From positions 1-64,000 of the forward strand of contig JAIRQC010000027.1 in the NCBI GenBank assembly GCA_031256675.1: a stretch of DNA of 64,000 nt, read 5' to 3'. The notes under the pieces were generated by a model. It was not told where the DNA came from. It saw nothing but the letters and a program-made list of their open reading frames with translations, and did no database searches. Position numbers and translations under genes: made by a program. Source of the stretch: Rikenellaceae bacterium (lineage in GTDB: Bacteria; Bacteroidota; Bacteroidia; Bacteroidales; Rikenellaceae). Of this stretch, positions 45,687 to 56,889 are shown piece by piece (position 1 is the first letter of the stretch; each line of letters begins with the position of its first letter).

Positions 45687-47475
45687 GGGCTACTATATTT
45701 TGCGCTTCGGTTTGGGCCGTTGCTCCTGCGGGGGTTTGTGCTGCGGTCTCTGCGGTCGTTTGGGCGACAGTCGTGGCAGTCTTGGCAGCAGGGGCAGTCG
45801 CGCCGGTCGGGGTATGGGTTCCGGTTTTCGATGCGACTGCATCGCAAAACGGAACCGCAGTCACATCGGCAATCCCTGCCATATAATTACCGGCATAGGC
45901 CGTGAAGGTCTCGACCTGCCGCCGCTCCCACTCTTTGTCCCTGCCCAGCTCGGCGGCGATGATCCCTGCCACCTTCGGGGCGGCTTCGACGGCCGCCGCA
46001 GCGTCCATGAACAGCAGCCTCACCCGGCGCGCCAGCACATCCTCCACATCGCGGGCCATCTCCTCGCGCACCGCCCAGACGACCTCCGCCGCGGTGAACG
46101 GGTAATGCTCGTGGATCGGCTGCGCCATCTCCGGCCCCGAGGCGGCCAGGGCGCGGACAAGGGGTTCGTCGCTGCCGTAAACATACATGTGGTCGGCCAG
46201 ATCGGGGGCCGGACGATAGCCGTGGACGCGCAGGTTCCTTGTCCGGCGCTTGCGGGGTTCGAGCAGCCCCAGCGCGATGGCCCTGTCGACAGCGTCCTCG
46301 GCCATACGGCGATAGGAGGTCCACTTGCCGCCGGTAATTGTAATAAGTTTATGCTCCGAAACTATGATCTTGTGGCCGCGCGAGAGCTCTTTGGTCTGTT
46401 TGCCCTCGCTTTTGGGGGCTGCCAGCGGACGCTGCCCTGCGAAGACCGATTCTATATCTTCATACCGCGGCGGAGTCTCGAAGTAGCGCGCAGCGGTGTT
46501 GAGGATAAAGTCGACCTCCTCTTTGAGCGGCAGCGGCTCGAGCTCCGGCGTGGGGCGCGGGATGTCCGTGGTGCCCACCACCACCTTGTCGCGCCACGGC
46601 ACGGCAAACAGCACGCGGCCGTCGCTCGTCCTGGGAACCATCATCGCGTAGTCGCCCGGCAGGAATTTCTTGTCGAACACCAGATGCACCCCCTGGCTCG
46701 GGACGACCATCGGTTTGTGTTCCGGCGCGTCCATACCCATGATGCTGTCCACGAACACGCCGCAGGCATTGACGACGCATTTCGCTTTCAGTCCGTACTC
46801 CCTGCCCGTTTCCAGATCTTTGAACCTCACGCCGTCAACCCTGCCGTCGCTGCCGTGGGTGATGGCCGTGACCTGTGCCCTGTTGAGCGCCGCGCCGCCA
46901 TGTTCGACGCAGGTCTGCGCCAGATTGACCGCCATGCGGGCGTCGTCGAACTGCCCGTCGTGATATACGACGCCGCCCTTCAACCCCCTGCGTGCAATAT
47001 GTGGCAAATAATCCATTACTTTTTTCGCCGAAATAAAACGACTGCGGCCATATCCGAAACCAAACGAAAGCAGGTCATAAAATGTCAGCCCGCAGAGATA
47101 GAGAATGTTGTCCCACCAGCTGTAGTTCGAGATGACGAACGACTGATCCTTGACCAGATGCGGCGCGTTGCGTTTCATGCGTCCCCGCTCGCGCAGGGCT
47201 TCGAGCACCAGCATCACATCGCCATGTTGCAGGTATCTCACACCGCCGTGTACGAGTTTCGTGCTCTTGCTCGACGTCCCTTTGGCAAAGTCGGCTACTT
47301 CGAGAATGGCGACCCTGTAACCTCGCGCCGCAGCGTCCACCGCCACGCCCAATCCTGTCGCGCCGCCTCCGACGACCACGCAATCCCACTGTTTCTCACG
47401 AGCCAGACGCTCCAGTATTTCAATTCTGTTCACAGAAAAAGAAAGTATTAATAACTTTTTGTGGCTCAAAAGCAA
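45634..47475 (-). CDS. glpD: Aerobic-type glycerol-3-phosphate dehydrogenase
   Basis: GlpD oxidises G3P to dihydroxyacetone phosphate and reduces quinone at the membrane. The 613-aa frame has the FAD motif CVVVGGGATGLGVAVDAAAR, then SSKSTKLVHGGVRYLQ, the substrate region (PWRDKVVVGTTDIPRP) and the C-terminal cap (TAAEVVWAVREEMARDVEDV). The true start may be GTG 47433 (VNRIEILERLAREKQ): the upstream 14 codons are AT-rich and unlike the family. The last ~60 residues (GATAPAAKTATTVAQTTAET ...) are a low-complexity tail built of Ala/Thr/Gln repeats; the tail DNA also contains the start of glpT. The 5' side faces the DeoR-type gene. Confidence 0.93.
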   Translation of the reverse strand: MLLSHKKLLILSFSVNRIEILERLAREKQWDCVVVGGGATGLGVAVDAAARGYRVAILEVADFAKGTSSKSTKLVHGGVRYLQHGDVMLVLEALRERGRMKRNAPHLVKDQSFVISNYSWWDNILYLCGLTFYDLLSFGFGYGRSRFISAKKVMDYLPHIARRGLKGGVVYHDGQFDDARMAVNLAQTCVEHGGAALNRAQVTAITHGSDGRVDGVRFKDLETGREYGLKAKCVVNACGVFVDSIMGMDAPEHKPMVVPSQGVHLVFDKKFLPGDYAMMVPRTSDGRVLFAVPWRDKVVVGTTDIPRPTPELEPLPLKEEVDFILNTAARYFETPPRYEDIESVFAGQRPLAAPKSEGKQTKELSRGHKIIVSEHKLITITGGKWTSYRRMAEDAVDRAIALGLLEPRKRRTRNLRVHGYRPAPDLADHMYVYGSDEPLVRALAASGPEMAQPIHEHYPFTAAEVVWAVREEMARDVEDVLARRVRLLFMDAAAAVEAAPKVAGIIAAELGRDKEWERRQVETFTAYAGNYMAGIADVTAVPFCDAVASKTGTHTPTGATAPAAKTATTVAQTTAETAAQTPAGATAQTEAQNIVAHAKLSTTASGQRAAAGK

Positions 47476-47683
47476 AACAAAAGTAAGTAATTACTTTCTA
47501 TTATGCAACTTTTATCCGAACATTTTTTCCTGTTTTTTCAATATTCAATATGTTTTCATGGCACGCAGCGACATAAAAAACATAAAAATCCGATCCGGTG
47601 CAAAAGTAGAAATAATTTTTATCTATCTTTGTTAAGCAATCATTAAGAATTTGTCCGAACAGAACGTAATATAATTATAAGGT
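47476..47683. promoter_or_regulatory. Divergent control region between glpD and the DeoR-type regulator
   Basis: The AT-rich 208-bp gap holds TATCTTTG (47624-47631), a good -7 box for the regulator on the plus strand. No matching -33 box is seen. I cannot single out an operator or the glpD promoter, but DeoR-type repressors usually bind such a gap. Confidence 0.45.
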
Positions 47684-48463
47684 ATGGATTCCGAAAAACG
47701 ATCTATCGTCCGGCGGCACAACTATATTCTCGAAGCCCTGCAAAAGCGGGGCGAATTGAAGATCGCCGAGTTGAGCGACGAGTTGGGCGTGTCGTCAGTC
47801 ACGCTGCGCAAGGACGTCAAGATGCTAGAAGACAAGCGTTTGCTGTTTCACACCCACGGCAATATCCATCCCATCGACCAGTACATGGCGCGGGATGTGA
47901 GCGTCAACGAAAAGGAATACATAGCCACCGACGAGAAGATGCGCATCGCGCAGCGGGCCGCCACGCTCATCGACGACAACGACGCGATCATCATCGCCTC
48001 GGGCACGACGGTGCTGTTTCTCGCGCGCCTCGTCGAGGCGCGCGGCTCGCTGACCGTGCTCACCTCGGCGCTCAACGTCGGGGTGGCCCTGTGTTCCAAA
48101 CCCGACGTGGAGATCATCCACCTGGGGGGCGCGGTGCGCAAAACGTCGACCTCCGTCAGCGGCCCCTTCGCCCAGCAGATGCTGTCGCAGTTCTCGTGCA
48201 GCAAACTGTTCCTCGGCGTAGACGGCATCGACCTCGAGTATGGCTGCACGACCAGCAGCATGATGGAGGCCAACGTCAACCAGTGCATGATTTCGGCCGC
48301 ACGGCGCACCATCGTGCTGGCCGACTCGTCCAAGTTCGGCAAGCGCGGCTTTGGGCGCATCTGCTCGTTCGAGCGTGTGCATCAGATTATTACCGACGAC
48401 AAGGTGAGCGACTCGATGGTCGGGACGCTCGAAGACATGGGGGTGGAGGTGACCGTCGTCTAA
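47684..48463 (+). CDS. DeoR/GlpR-family transcriptional regulator
   Basis: The 259-aa product has an N-terminal DeoR helix-turn-helix (GELKIAELSDELGVSSVTLR, then KDVKMLEDKRLL) and a C-terminal DeoR sugar-phosphate sensor domain with DDNDAIIIASGTTV and FLGVDGIDLEYGCTTSS, ending with ADSSKFGKRGFGR. The divergent position next to glpD-glpT-GDPD suggests a GlpR-like repressor, with a G3P-like effector; this is inference from context. A hairpin terminator follows 72 bp after the stop. Confidence 0.88.
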   Translation: MDSEKRSIVRRHNYILEALQKRGELKIAELSDELGVSSVTLRKDVKMLEDKRLLFHTHGNIHPIDQYMARDVSVNEKEYIATDEKMRIAQRAATLIDDNDAIIIASGTTVLFLARLVEARGSLTVLTSALNVGVALCSKPDVEIIHLGGAVRKTSTSVSGPFAQQMLSQFSCSKLFLGVDGIDLEYGCTTSSMMEANVNQCMISAARRTIVLADSSKFGKRGFGRICSFERVHQIITDDKVSDSMVGTLEDMGVEVTVV

Positions 48464-48535
48464 GCGTTTTCATCGTCGCCGGAACAACAATTCATCATCG
48501 CAGGGGCGACAATTCATCGTTACCCTGTCGTTGCC

Positions 48536-48575
48536 GGCTCGCCCCCTTTACGAATATCCGTAAAGGGGGCGAGCC
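48536..48575. terminator. Terminator hairpin after the DeoR-type gene
   Basis: The arms GGCTCGCCCCCTTTACG (48536-48552) and CGTAAAGGGGGCGAGCC (48559-48575) are perfect, with a 6-nt loop. No long T-run follows on the plus strand, so it may stop transcription from both sides. Confidence 0.7.
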
Positions 48576-48577
48576 GA

Positions 48578-48625
48578 AACAGAGGGCGCCGTCCGGATGT
48601 GCTCACGGGCAACGCCCTCTGTTTT
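48578..48625 (+). terminator. Second terminator hairpin with T-run
   Basis: AACAGAGGGCG (48578-48588) pairs with CGCCCTCTGTT (48613-48623), followed by TT and AATAC. It sits at the 3' end of the glycosyltransferase gene of the opposite strand, so together with the previous hairpin it may end both converging transcripts. Confidence 0.65.
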
Positions 48626-49622
48626 AATACATTCTGCCGATAACCCTGAAAAAATTTCTGCGAACGTCAAAGCTGCCGCGCGAAAGGAACGGGACAGGGA
48701 AAAGCGGCAGTGTGGCGGCGGCCCATACAAGATTGAGCCAGTCGTGCCCGCGCCAGAAGATCGCCATGCTCCGGAAAACGTCGCGCCCCATGCGAAAGCG
48801 GAAGAAGAAACGTATAAGCTGCGAAGTCCACTATGCCCGCGTGCGGGCGACAAAGCGGGGATTTAGGCGGTTGTGCGCCTGTCGGCGGTCAAGATAGAAA
48901 TAAACAATATCGCGCACTCCGCAAAAAAACCGGAAAGTCCTCCTCTTGTCCGCGCCGTTGCTAACAGAGCCGACGATAACGCGATATACGGCAGTTTCAC
49001 GGTCGATAAAGTGAAATTTGGCGTGGTCGATCATCCACAGCCACGCGGGATAGTCGTGCGTCACCCATTCGGGGTGACTCCCGGGATCGATCTGCGCAAT
49101 ATACCTCTCGAAAAGGTCTCGCCGGAAACACGCCGTCTGATTTGAAACGGTGTTCTCTCTTATCAGCTGCTCGAAGCCACCTGTCACCGCCTTGCCTAAA
49201 TATCCACGATACTGCCCGCTCGCCTGACAGTACACTGCCGCTTTGGTGAAAACCATCCCGTAATCGGGATGTTCCTCCAGAAAATCGACCTGCTGCTGCA
49301 ATTTCGACGGGTCGTTCCAATAATCGTCGCCTTCGCAAATGGCTATATATTTGCCCCTCACAAGCGGGAAAACATAGTGGTACTGCAACGCGAGGCCGAG
49401 TGTCCTGTATTGATTTTCACTCTGGTACACAGCCCGGACAATCTCCGGATAGCGGGCGGCATACTCGCGCACCATGTCGGTAGTCCCGTCCGTCGAAGCG
49501 TCGTCGTGAAGGATCACCTCAAATGCAAAGTCGCACTGCTGGGCCAGAAAGCCGTCCAGCGCCCGGCGCAGATATTCTGCCTGATTATATGTTATGCAAC
49601 AGATACTTACAAGAGGTTCCAT
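48624..49622 (-). pseudogene. Family 2 glycosyltransferase interrupted by an in-frame TAG
   Basis: The ORF (48831-49622, 263 aa) has the GT-A start MEPLVSICCITYNQAEYLRR, the HDDASTDGTTDM nucleotide-sugar motif and the DXD-like CEGDDYW. It stops with TAG at 48833-48831. The same frame continues without break for 68 residues (WTSQLIRFFFRFRMGRDVFR ... LNLVWAAATLPLFPVP ... NFFRVIGRMY) to TAA at 48626-48624, an ordinary glycosyltransferase tail with a hydrophobic segment. The full protein would have 332 codons. A single TAG in an otherwise intact gene suggests a nonsense mutation or an error; TAG ends intact genes elsewhere here (purA, hepC), so recoding is unlikely. The gene lies 6 nt downstream of secA. 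Confidence 0.65.
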
Positions 49623-49628
49623 ACTTCG

Positions 49629-52600
49629 TTACACCGCGCCGTGACAGTTCTTGAACTTTTTGCCGGAGCCGCAGGGGCATGGGTCGTTGCGCCCCACCTT
49701 TTTCTCGACATGGACGGGGGCGGGGCGACCCTTGTCGGCTTGTCCGGCGTTGCGGGCGGCCTCCATGCGCGAGGTCTGCAAACGGTTGACGTCCACCTTC
49801 GGCCTGTTCGGTGCAGCCTGACGTTGAGACTGTTGCGCCATCTCCTCCTCCGAGCCGCGCACCGGCAGATAGCCCTTGTCGAGCACCTGCAACACCTCGC
49901 GATTGACCTTGTCCAGCATCTTGCGGAAGAGCTCGAACGACTCGAACTTGTAGATCAGCAGCGGGTCTTTCTGCTCGTATGATGCGTTCTGGACGCTCTG
50001 GCGCAGGTCGTCCATCTCGCGCAGATGTTCGCGCCAGTTGTCGTCTATCGCCGTGAGCATCACTATCTTGCTGAACGTGCGGTAAATCTCGGCCCCGTCG
50101 CTGTCATAGCACTTTTTCAGATCGCACGAGACGTTGTAGGCCAGCCGTCCGTCGGTGATCGGGATCAGAATGTTCTCATACTGACCGCCCTGGCCCTCGT
50201 AGACGTTGCGGATCACAGGGCGGGCTGTGTTAGCGACGGCTGTAGCGCGGCGGGCGCAGGTCTGACGGATGTCGTCGGCGATGCGGTTCACCAGCTCGGA
50301 GCGGTCGCCCTTTTTGTAGAGCGTTTCATCGACGCCGCTCTGGACGGCAACCTGCCTTATCAGCTCGAAATCAAACTCTTCAAGCGAATCGTCGCCGTAC
50401 TGTTCGACAAAACTTTCGGCAAAGTCGTAGACGATGTTGTTCAGGTCGATCTCTACGCGCTCGCCGTATAGCGCATGGCGGCGGCGAGTGTAGATCACCT
50501 CGCGTTGCGAGTTCATAACATCATCATATTCAAGCAGTCGCTTGCGGACGCCGAAGTTGTTCTCCTCCACTTTTTTCTGCGCCCGTTCGATAGCGCGCGA
50601 CATCATCCCTGCCTGGATCACCTCGCCCTCTTTGAGGCCCATGCGGTCCATCAACCCGGCTATGCGCTCCGAGCCGAACAGTCGCATCAGGTCATCTTCC
50701 AGTGATACAAAGAATTGCGAACTTCCCGGATCGCCCTGGCGACCGGCGCGGCCCCGCAACTGACGGTCGACGCGGCGCGACTCGTGACGCTCGGTGCCGA
50801 TGATGGCAAGTCCGCCCGCCGCCTTAACCTCCGGCGAGAGCTTGATGTCGGTACCGCGGCCCGCCATGTTGGTCGCGATCGTAACCTGCCCGCTGCGTCC
50901 TGCCTCGGCGACAATCATGGCCTCCATCTGGTGTTGCTTGGCATTGAGGACGTTATGCTTAATGCCGCGCAGTTTCAACATTCGGCTCAGCAGCTCCGAG
51001 ATCTCGACCGACGTGGTGCCGACGAGCACCGGACGGCCTGCCTCGACCAGCTTGACAATTTCGTCGATGACGGCGTTGTATTTTTCGCGTTTAGTCTTGT
51101 AAATCAGGTCGTCGCGGTCGTCGCGGATCACCGGACGGTTGGTCGGGATCACCACCACGTCGAGTTTGTAGATGCTCCAGAACTCGCTCGCCTCGGTCTC
51201 GGCCGTACCGGTCATGCCGCCCAGTTTGTGGTACATTCGGAAGTAATTTTGCAACGTGATGGTCGCAAATGTCTGAGTGGCAGCCTCTACCTTGACGCGT
51301 TCCTTAGCCTCGATGGCCTGATGAAGGCCGTCGGAATAGCGGCGGCCGTCGAGAATACGGCCCGTCTGCTCGTCGACGATCTTCACCTTGTTGTCCATGA
51401 CGACGTACTCCACGTCGCGCTCGAACATGCCGTATGCTTTAAGCAGCTGGTTTACAGTGTGTACGCGTTCCGATTTGAGGGCGTAATCGTTGATCAGTGC
51501 ATCCTTGCGCGCCACCTTCTCCTCGATCGGGCTGCCGTCCCGCTCAATCTCGGCCACCATCGCCCCCACGTCGGGCAGCACGAAGAAGCCCTCCTCGCCA
51601 ACGCCATGCGAGAGTATTTCGTGGCCGCGCTCGGAAAGCTCCACCGAGTTAAGTTTCTCATCTATAATAAAATACAGCGCATTATTTCCATACGGTTTTG
51701 TGCCTTGTTTGGCTTCGTCCTCCGTCAGGTCGTTGATCAGTTCGGGCATCCGGCGGCTGTTATCCGCCATGTAGGTGTTTTCTATTTTGAGCATCAGCGC
51801 CTTAACGCCTGTCTCGCTGAGATATTTGATCAGCGGTTTGTACTTCGGCAACCCCTTGTGGGCGCGGTAGAGCAACCTGCCGCCCTCGTCGTTCCTGCCG
51901 TCGGCGATGAGTTTGCGGGCGTCGGCAAGCATCTGGGTTACAAGATTTTGCTGCATCTTGTAGAGCTGTTCTACCGAACCGCGGTACTGCTCGAACATCT
52001 GGTCGTCGCCCTTGGGGACGGGGCCGGAGATGATGAGCGGCGTGCGGGCGTCGTCGATCAGCACCGAGTCGACCTCGTCGACGATGGCAAAGTGGTGTTT
52101 GCGCTGCACGAGGTCTTCGCGGGCGATGGCCATGTTGTCGCGCAGGTAGTCAAAGCCGTATTCGTTGTTCGTACCGAACGTAATGTCAGCAAGATAGGCC
52201 TTGCGACGTGCGTCCGAATTGGGTTGATGCCGGTCGATGCAGTCGACCGACAGGCCGTGGAACTGGTACATCGGCCCCATCCACTCCGAGTCGCGCCTGG
52301 CGAGGTAATCGTTGACCGTAACGATGTGTACGCCCTTGCTTGCCAGCGCGTTAAGGAACACCGGCAGCGTCGCAACGAGGGTCTTGCCCTCGCCGGTGGC
52401 CATCTCGGCGATCTTGCCCTTGTGCAGCACCACGCCGCCAAACAGCTGGCAGTCATAGTGTATCATGTCCCACGTGATCTCGTTGCCCCCGGCCATCCAG
52501 CGGTTTTTGTAGATCGCCTGCGAGCCCTCGATGGTCACAAAGTCGACCGTAGCGGCCAGATTGCGGTCGAAATCGTTGGCCGTCACCTCAACGGTTTCGT

Positions 52601-52976
52601 TCTGCGCAAAGCGGCGGGCGGTCTCCTTCATGATGGAGAAAGCCTCCGGAAGTATCTCATCCAGAACCTCTTCGATTTTTTCGTCGATGCCCTTTGCAAG
52701 TTTGTCTATCTCGCCCGAGATCGACTCTTTCTCTTCGAGCGGGAGGTCGCGCTCCAGCTCGGCCTTCAACTCGACGATACGCGCCTCGTCCGGAGCGATG
52801 AAATCGGCAATCTTCTGTCGCAAAGCCGCGCTGCGAGCGCGCAGTCCGTCGTTCGACAGCTCCTCAATCGAGGGATATACCGCCTTGATCCTCTCCACAT
52901 AAGGCTCGATCTCCTTGCGGTCCTTATCGCTTTTGGTGCCGAAAAACAATTTCAGCAAACCCGATACAATATCCAT
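49629..52976 (-). CDS. secA: Protein translocase ATPase SecA
   Basis: SecA pushes preproteins through the SecYEG channel. The 1115-aa product is typical of the long Bacteroidetes SecA. It starts with a coiled helix region, then has Walker [15 protein letters not shown], Walker [18 protein letters not shown], the preprotein cross-linking domain, the second nucleotide-binding domain ([44 protein letters not shown]), the helical scaffold, and the C-terminal zinc motif [14 protein letters not shown]. The glycosyltransferase gene starts 6 nt after its stop. Confidence 0.98.
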   Translation of the reverse strand: MDIVSGLLKLFFGTKSDKDRKEIEPYVERIKAVYPSIEELSNDGLRARSAALRQKIADFIAPDEARIVELKAELERDLPLEEKESISGEIDKLAKGIDEKIEEVLDEILPEAFSIMKETARRFAQNETVEVTANDFDRNLAATVDFVTIEGSQAIYKNRWMAGGNEITWDMIHYDCQLFGGVVLHKGKIAEMATGEGKTLVATLPVFLNALASKGVHIVTVNDYLARRDSEWMGPMYQFHGLSVDCIDRHQPNSDARRKAYLADITFGTNNEYGFDYLRDNMAIAREDLVQRKHHFAIVDEVDSVLIDDARTPLIISGPVPKGDDQMFEQYRGSVEQLYKMQQNLVTQMLADARKLIADGRNDEGGRLLYRAHKGLPKYKPLIKYLSETGVKALMLKIENTYMADNSRRMPELINDLTEDEAKQGTKPYGNNALYFIIDEKLNSVELSERGHEILSHGVGEEGFFVLPDVGAMVAEIERDGSPIEEKVARKDALINDYALKSERVHTVNQLLKAYGMFERDVEYVVMDNKVKIVDEQTGRILDGRRYSDGLHQAIEAKERVKVEAATQTFATITLQNYFRMYHKLGGMTGTAETEASEFWSIYKLDVVVIPTNRPVIRDDRDDLIYKTKREKYNAVIDEIVKLVEAGRPVLVGTTSVEISELLSRMLKLRGIKHNVLNAKQHQMEAMIVAEAGRSGQVTIATNMAGRGTDIKLSPEVKAAGGLAIIGTERHESRRVDRQLRGRAGRQGDPGSSQFFVSLEDDLMRLFGSERIAGLMDRMGLKEGEVIQAGMMSRAIERAQKKVEENNFGVRKRLLEYDDVMNSQREVIYTRRRHALYGERVEIDLNNIVYDFAESFVEQYGDDSLEEFDFELIRQVAVQSGVDETLYKKGDRSELVNRIADDIRQTCARRATAVANTARPVIRNVYEGQGGQYENILIPITDGRLAYNVSCDLKKCYDSDGAEIYRTFSKIVMLTAIDDNWREHLREMDDLRQSVQNASYEQKDPLLIYKFESFELFRKMLDKVNREVLQVLDKGYLPVRGSEEEMAQQSQRQAAPNRPKVDVNRLQTSRMEAARNAGQADKGRPAPVHVEKKVGRNDPCPCGSGKKFKNCHGAV

Positions 52977-53013
52977 AACATGAGTTTTTAACCCGCGAAT
53001 TTACCAATAATCT

Positions 53014-53044
53014 TTTACATTATCATAATTATATGGTATCTTTG
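53014..53044 (+). promoter_or_regulatory. Promoter for the 120-aa gene, almost leaderless
   Basis: TTTA (53014-53017), a 19-nt spacer and TATCTTTG (53037-53044), close to the Bacteroidetes consensus. The ATG at 53052 lies 7 nt behind the -7 box, so the predicted transcript start falls at or just before the start codon. Confidence 0.55.
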
Positions 53045-53051
53045 TGTCACA

Positions 53052-53414
53052 ATGGGGGCCCTCGGCATATTTCGCGTCGTTGTCGGCAGTGATTTCGAAC
53101 ACTGGTCGCGCTTCGATCTGTTCCTGACCGTGGTCGGCTATGACGCCCGGGGCCAGCGGATTTGCTATTGCAGCTGCCGCGAGCGTCGGGCCGACGGAAC
53201 TATCGCCGTCGAGAGCCAGCCGTGCTGTTACATAGAGATTTACGCATACGTAATAGCCAACGCTTTCCCCCCGTCCGAACTCATCAGGGACGCCCCGCCA
53301 TTCACGACCGAACTGAGCGTCTGGCGCGACGGCATGTTGCTGTCGACCGCCCAATACGAGACCAATCAGTGGGGAGGGCTTACCGTCAATCAATTACGGG
53401 TTCCGAACGATTAA
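53052..53414 (+). CDS. Small hypothetical protein
   Basis: The 120-aa product starts MGALGIFRVVVGSDFEHWSR and reads like a compact beta-rich domain (RFDLFLTVVGYDARGQRICY, CYIEIYAYVIANAFPPSELI), ending LTVNQLRVPND. No signal peptide, and no family I recognise. The well-placed promoter supports expression. It converges with ksgA, and the last 29 nt of each gene overlap in antisense. The minus-strand ORF 53001-53393 is a shadow of this gene. Confidence 0.6.
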   Translation: MGALGIFRVVVGSDFEHWSRFDLFLTVVGYDARGQRICYCSCRERRADGTIAVESQPCCYIEIYAYVIANAFPPSELIRDAPPFTTELSVWRDGMLLSTAQYETNQWGGLTVNQLRVPND

Positions 53415-54324
53415 GCTGGTTCGCCTGCGCCATGCGCAATCTGCTCTCCACCCAGTTCGTCAGCTCCACAAACAGGCTGACGCTCAACGCTTCGGCGCGC
53501 ATGGTGAAGAACGGATGTTCCTCGCCGCCAAAGTCGCCGAAGACCGCCCTGAGCGCGTTGCGCAGCATCTTGCGCCGCTGTCCGAAAGCCGCCTTGACCA
53601 CCCGCACGAACAGCTCCTCGTCGCAGTCCAGCCGCTTTACTCCGTTGCGTCTCAGGCGTATAACCGCGCTCTTGACCTTCGGGGGCGGGTCGAACGCCCC
53701 CTCGCCCACCGTGAACAGGTACTCCACGTCGTACCACGCCTGCAACAGCACGCTCATGATACCGTAGTCGCGGCTGCCCTCGCGGCCCGCAATACGCAAG
53801 GCCACTTCACGCTGCACCATACCGACCACCTCGGGCGCCAAGTCGCGGCAGGCGATGACCCGAAACAGTATCTGCGACGATATGTTATAGGGAAAGTTGC
53901 CGATCACCCTGAACCCGCGCGGGAACATGGCGGGCAGGTCAATCCGCAAAAAGTCGCCGACAACAAGCCGCGGGGCAAACTGCGGGAAATGTTCGCGCAG
54001 GTAGGCCACGCTCTCGCGGTCGACCTCTACGCCGTGGAGCGTCAGGTCGTTACGCTCCAGCAGGAACTGCGTCAACGCCCCCATGCCGCACCCCACCTCC
54101 AGCACGTCGCCCACCCCGCCTGGCGACAAAACCTCGCCGGGCGACAGGGCATCTCCGGACAGCAAAGCATCGTTCGGCAACATGGCGTTTCCGGGCGACA
54201 GCGCCTCGACGATGCGCCGCGCCACCGCAAGGTCGGTCAGAAAGTGCTGGCCGAGGCTTTTCTTTGCGCGTACCTTACCTCGAGCCGTCACTGTCTTTGG
54301 AATCGTATCTCCCCGCCCCTGCAA
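53386..54324 (-). CDS. rsmA: 16S rRNA adenine dimethyltransferase KsgA/RsmA
   Basis: KsgA dimethylates two adjacent adenines near the 3' end of 16S rRNA. The motifs are KKSLGQHFL, the SAM site DVLEVGCGMGALTQFLL, VVGDFLRIDL and the catalytic GNFPYNISSQILF. The 312-aa product is longer than usual because a 30-aa insertion lies between the first helix and the SAM motif: five near-copies of a six-residue unit (ALSPGN, AMLPND, ALLSGD, ALSPGE, VLSPGG), coded by 18-bp tandem units at 54116-54205. The insertion is in-frame and the enzyme is otherwise complete. The 5' end overlaps a small lipoprotein gene. Confidence 0.93.
   Translation of the reverse strand: MQGRGDTIPKTVTARGKVRAKKSLGQHFLTDLAVARRIVEALSPGNAMLPNDALLSGDALSPGEVLSPGGVGDVLEVGCGMGALTQFLLERNDLTLHGVEVDRESVAYLREHFPQFAPRLVVGDFLRIDLPAMFPRGFRVIGNFPYNISSQILFRVIACRDLAPEVVGMVQREVALRIAGREGSRDYGIMSVLLQAWYDVEYLFTVGEGAFDPPPKVKSAVIRLRRNGVKRLDCDEELFVRVVKAAFGQRRKMLRNALRAVFGDFGGEEHPFFTMRAEALSVSLFVELTNWVESRLRMAQANQLNRSEPVID
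54116..54205. repeat. Five 18-bp tandem repeats inside ksgA
   Basis: Units at 54116, 54134, 54152, 54170 and 54188, for example TCGCCGGGCGACAGGGCA and TTTCCGGGCGACAGCGCC. They differ by several substitutions each, so the expansion is not recent. Confidence 0.8.
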
Positions 54325-54485
54325 GCGTCGACCAGAAGCAGGGGTTTGCCCTCAATGTATCCATAACAGCGCGCCCCTTCGCCCTGCGACAGCCTCGCGC
54401 TGTTATCCGACATGCTGTAATCCGCCCTCTTTTCGCAGGCCGAAAAAGCCGGCCCGATCATAAAGAGTGAAACGAGTTTTTTCAT
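54288..54485 (-). CDS. Small predicted lipoprotein
   Basis: The 65-aa product starts MKKLVSLFMIGPAFSACEKR, a lipoprotein signal with lipobox FSAC; the longer ORF start at 54563 lies in repeat-like sequence. The mature part has two more Cys residues (GEGARCYGYIEGKPLLLVDA, CRGGEIRF). Unknown function. Its 3' end overlaps the ksgA start by 37 nt, so ksgA may be coupled to it. Just upstream (54509-54534) is CCCTCGACTTCGCTCGGGG, a short hairpin-forming intergenic repeat. Confidence 0.45.
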   Translation of the reverse strand: MKKLVSLFMIGPAFSACEKRADYSMSDNSARLSQGEGARCYGYIEGKPLLLVDACRGGEIRFQRQ

Positions 54486-54615
54486 GCTATATATTATAAG
54501 GTGTAGCTCCCCCCTCGACTTCGCTCGGGGTGACATTTTTTTGCGACAGGCGACAAGCGACAAGCGATTAACTACCTGCCGCCAGTCGCCGGCAGCTAAT
54601 CATTTTATCACAATC

Positions 54616-56805
<2,190 letters not shown>

Positions 56806-56856
56806 ATATTCACTCGATTTCCAAAGATAAAATTATAAAAATTTTCAAGAATTATC

Positions 56857-56864
56857 TAATTTTG
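56857..56864 (+). promoter_or_regulatory. Candidate -7 box for the lptB operon
   Basis: TAATTTTG matches TAnnTTTG and lies 25 nt before the lptB ATG in an AT-rich divergent region. A clear -33 TTTG is absent. Confidence 0.4.
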
Positions 56865-56889
56865 TATGAATTTTTCATCATAAAATTTC

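Noticed and set aside
9333-48833. Alternative genetic code reading TGA or TAG as sense
   Set aside because: Intact genes here end with TAG (purA, hepC) and TGA (aroA, aroC, lptB) at family-typical lengths, so both codons are normal stops. The in-frame TGA and TAG are treated as mutations or errors.
48597-48866. 89-aa plus-strand ORF beyond the terminators
   Set aside because: It is antisense to the restored glycosyltransferase C-terminus, which reads far better as protein.
50715-52991. 758-aa plus-strand ORF opposite secA
   Set aside because: Shadow of a highly conserved gene in GC-rich DNA. The translation is rich in V/H/R/D without domain motifs. The same applies to 31165-32922, 35050-36951, 45685-47451 and 21317-22681.
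53001-53393. 130-aa minus-strand ORF
   Set aside because: It overlaps the promoter-equipped 120-aa gene on the plus strand almost fully and has low-sense composition.
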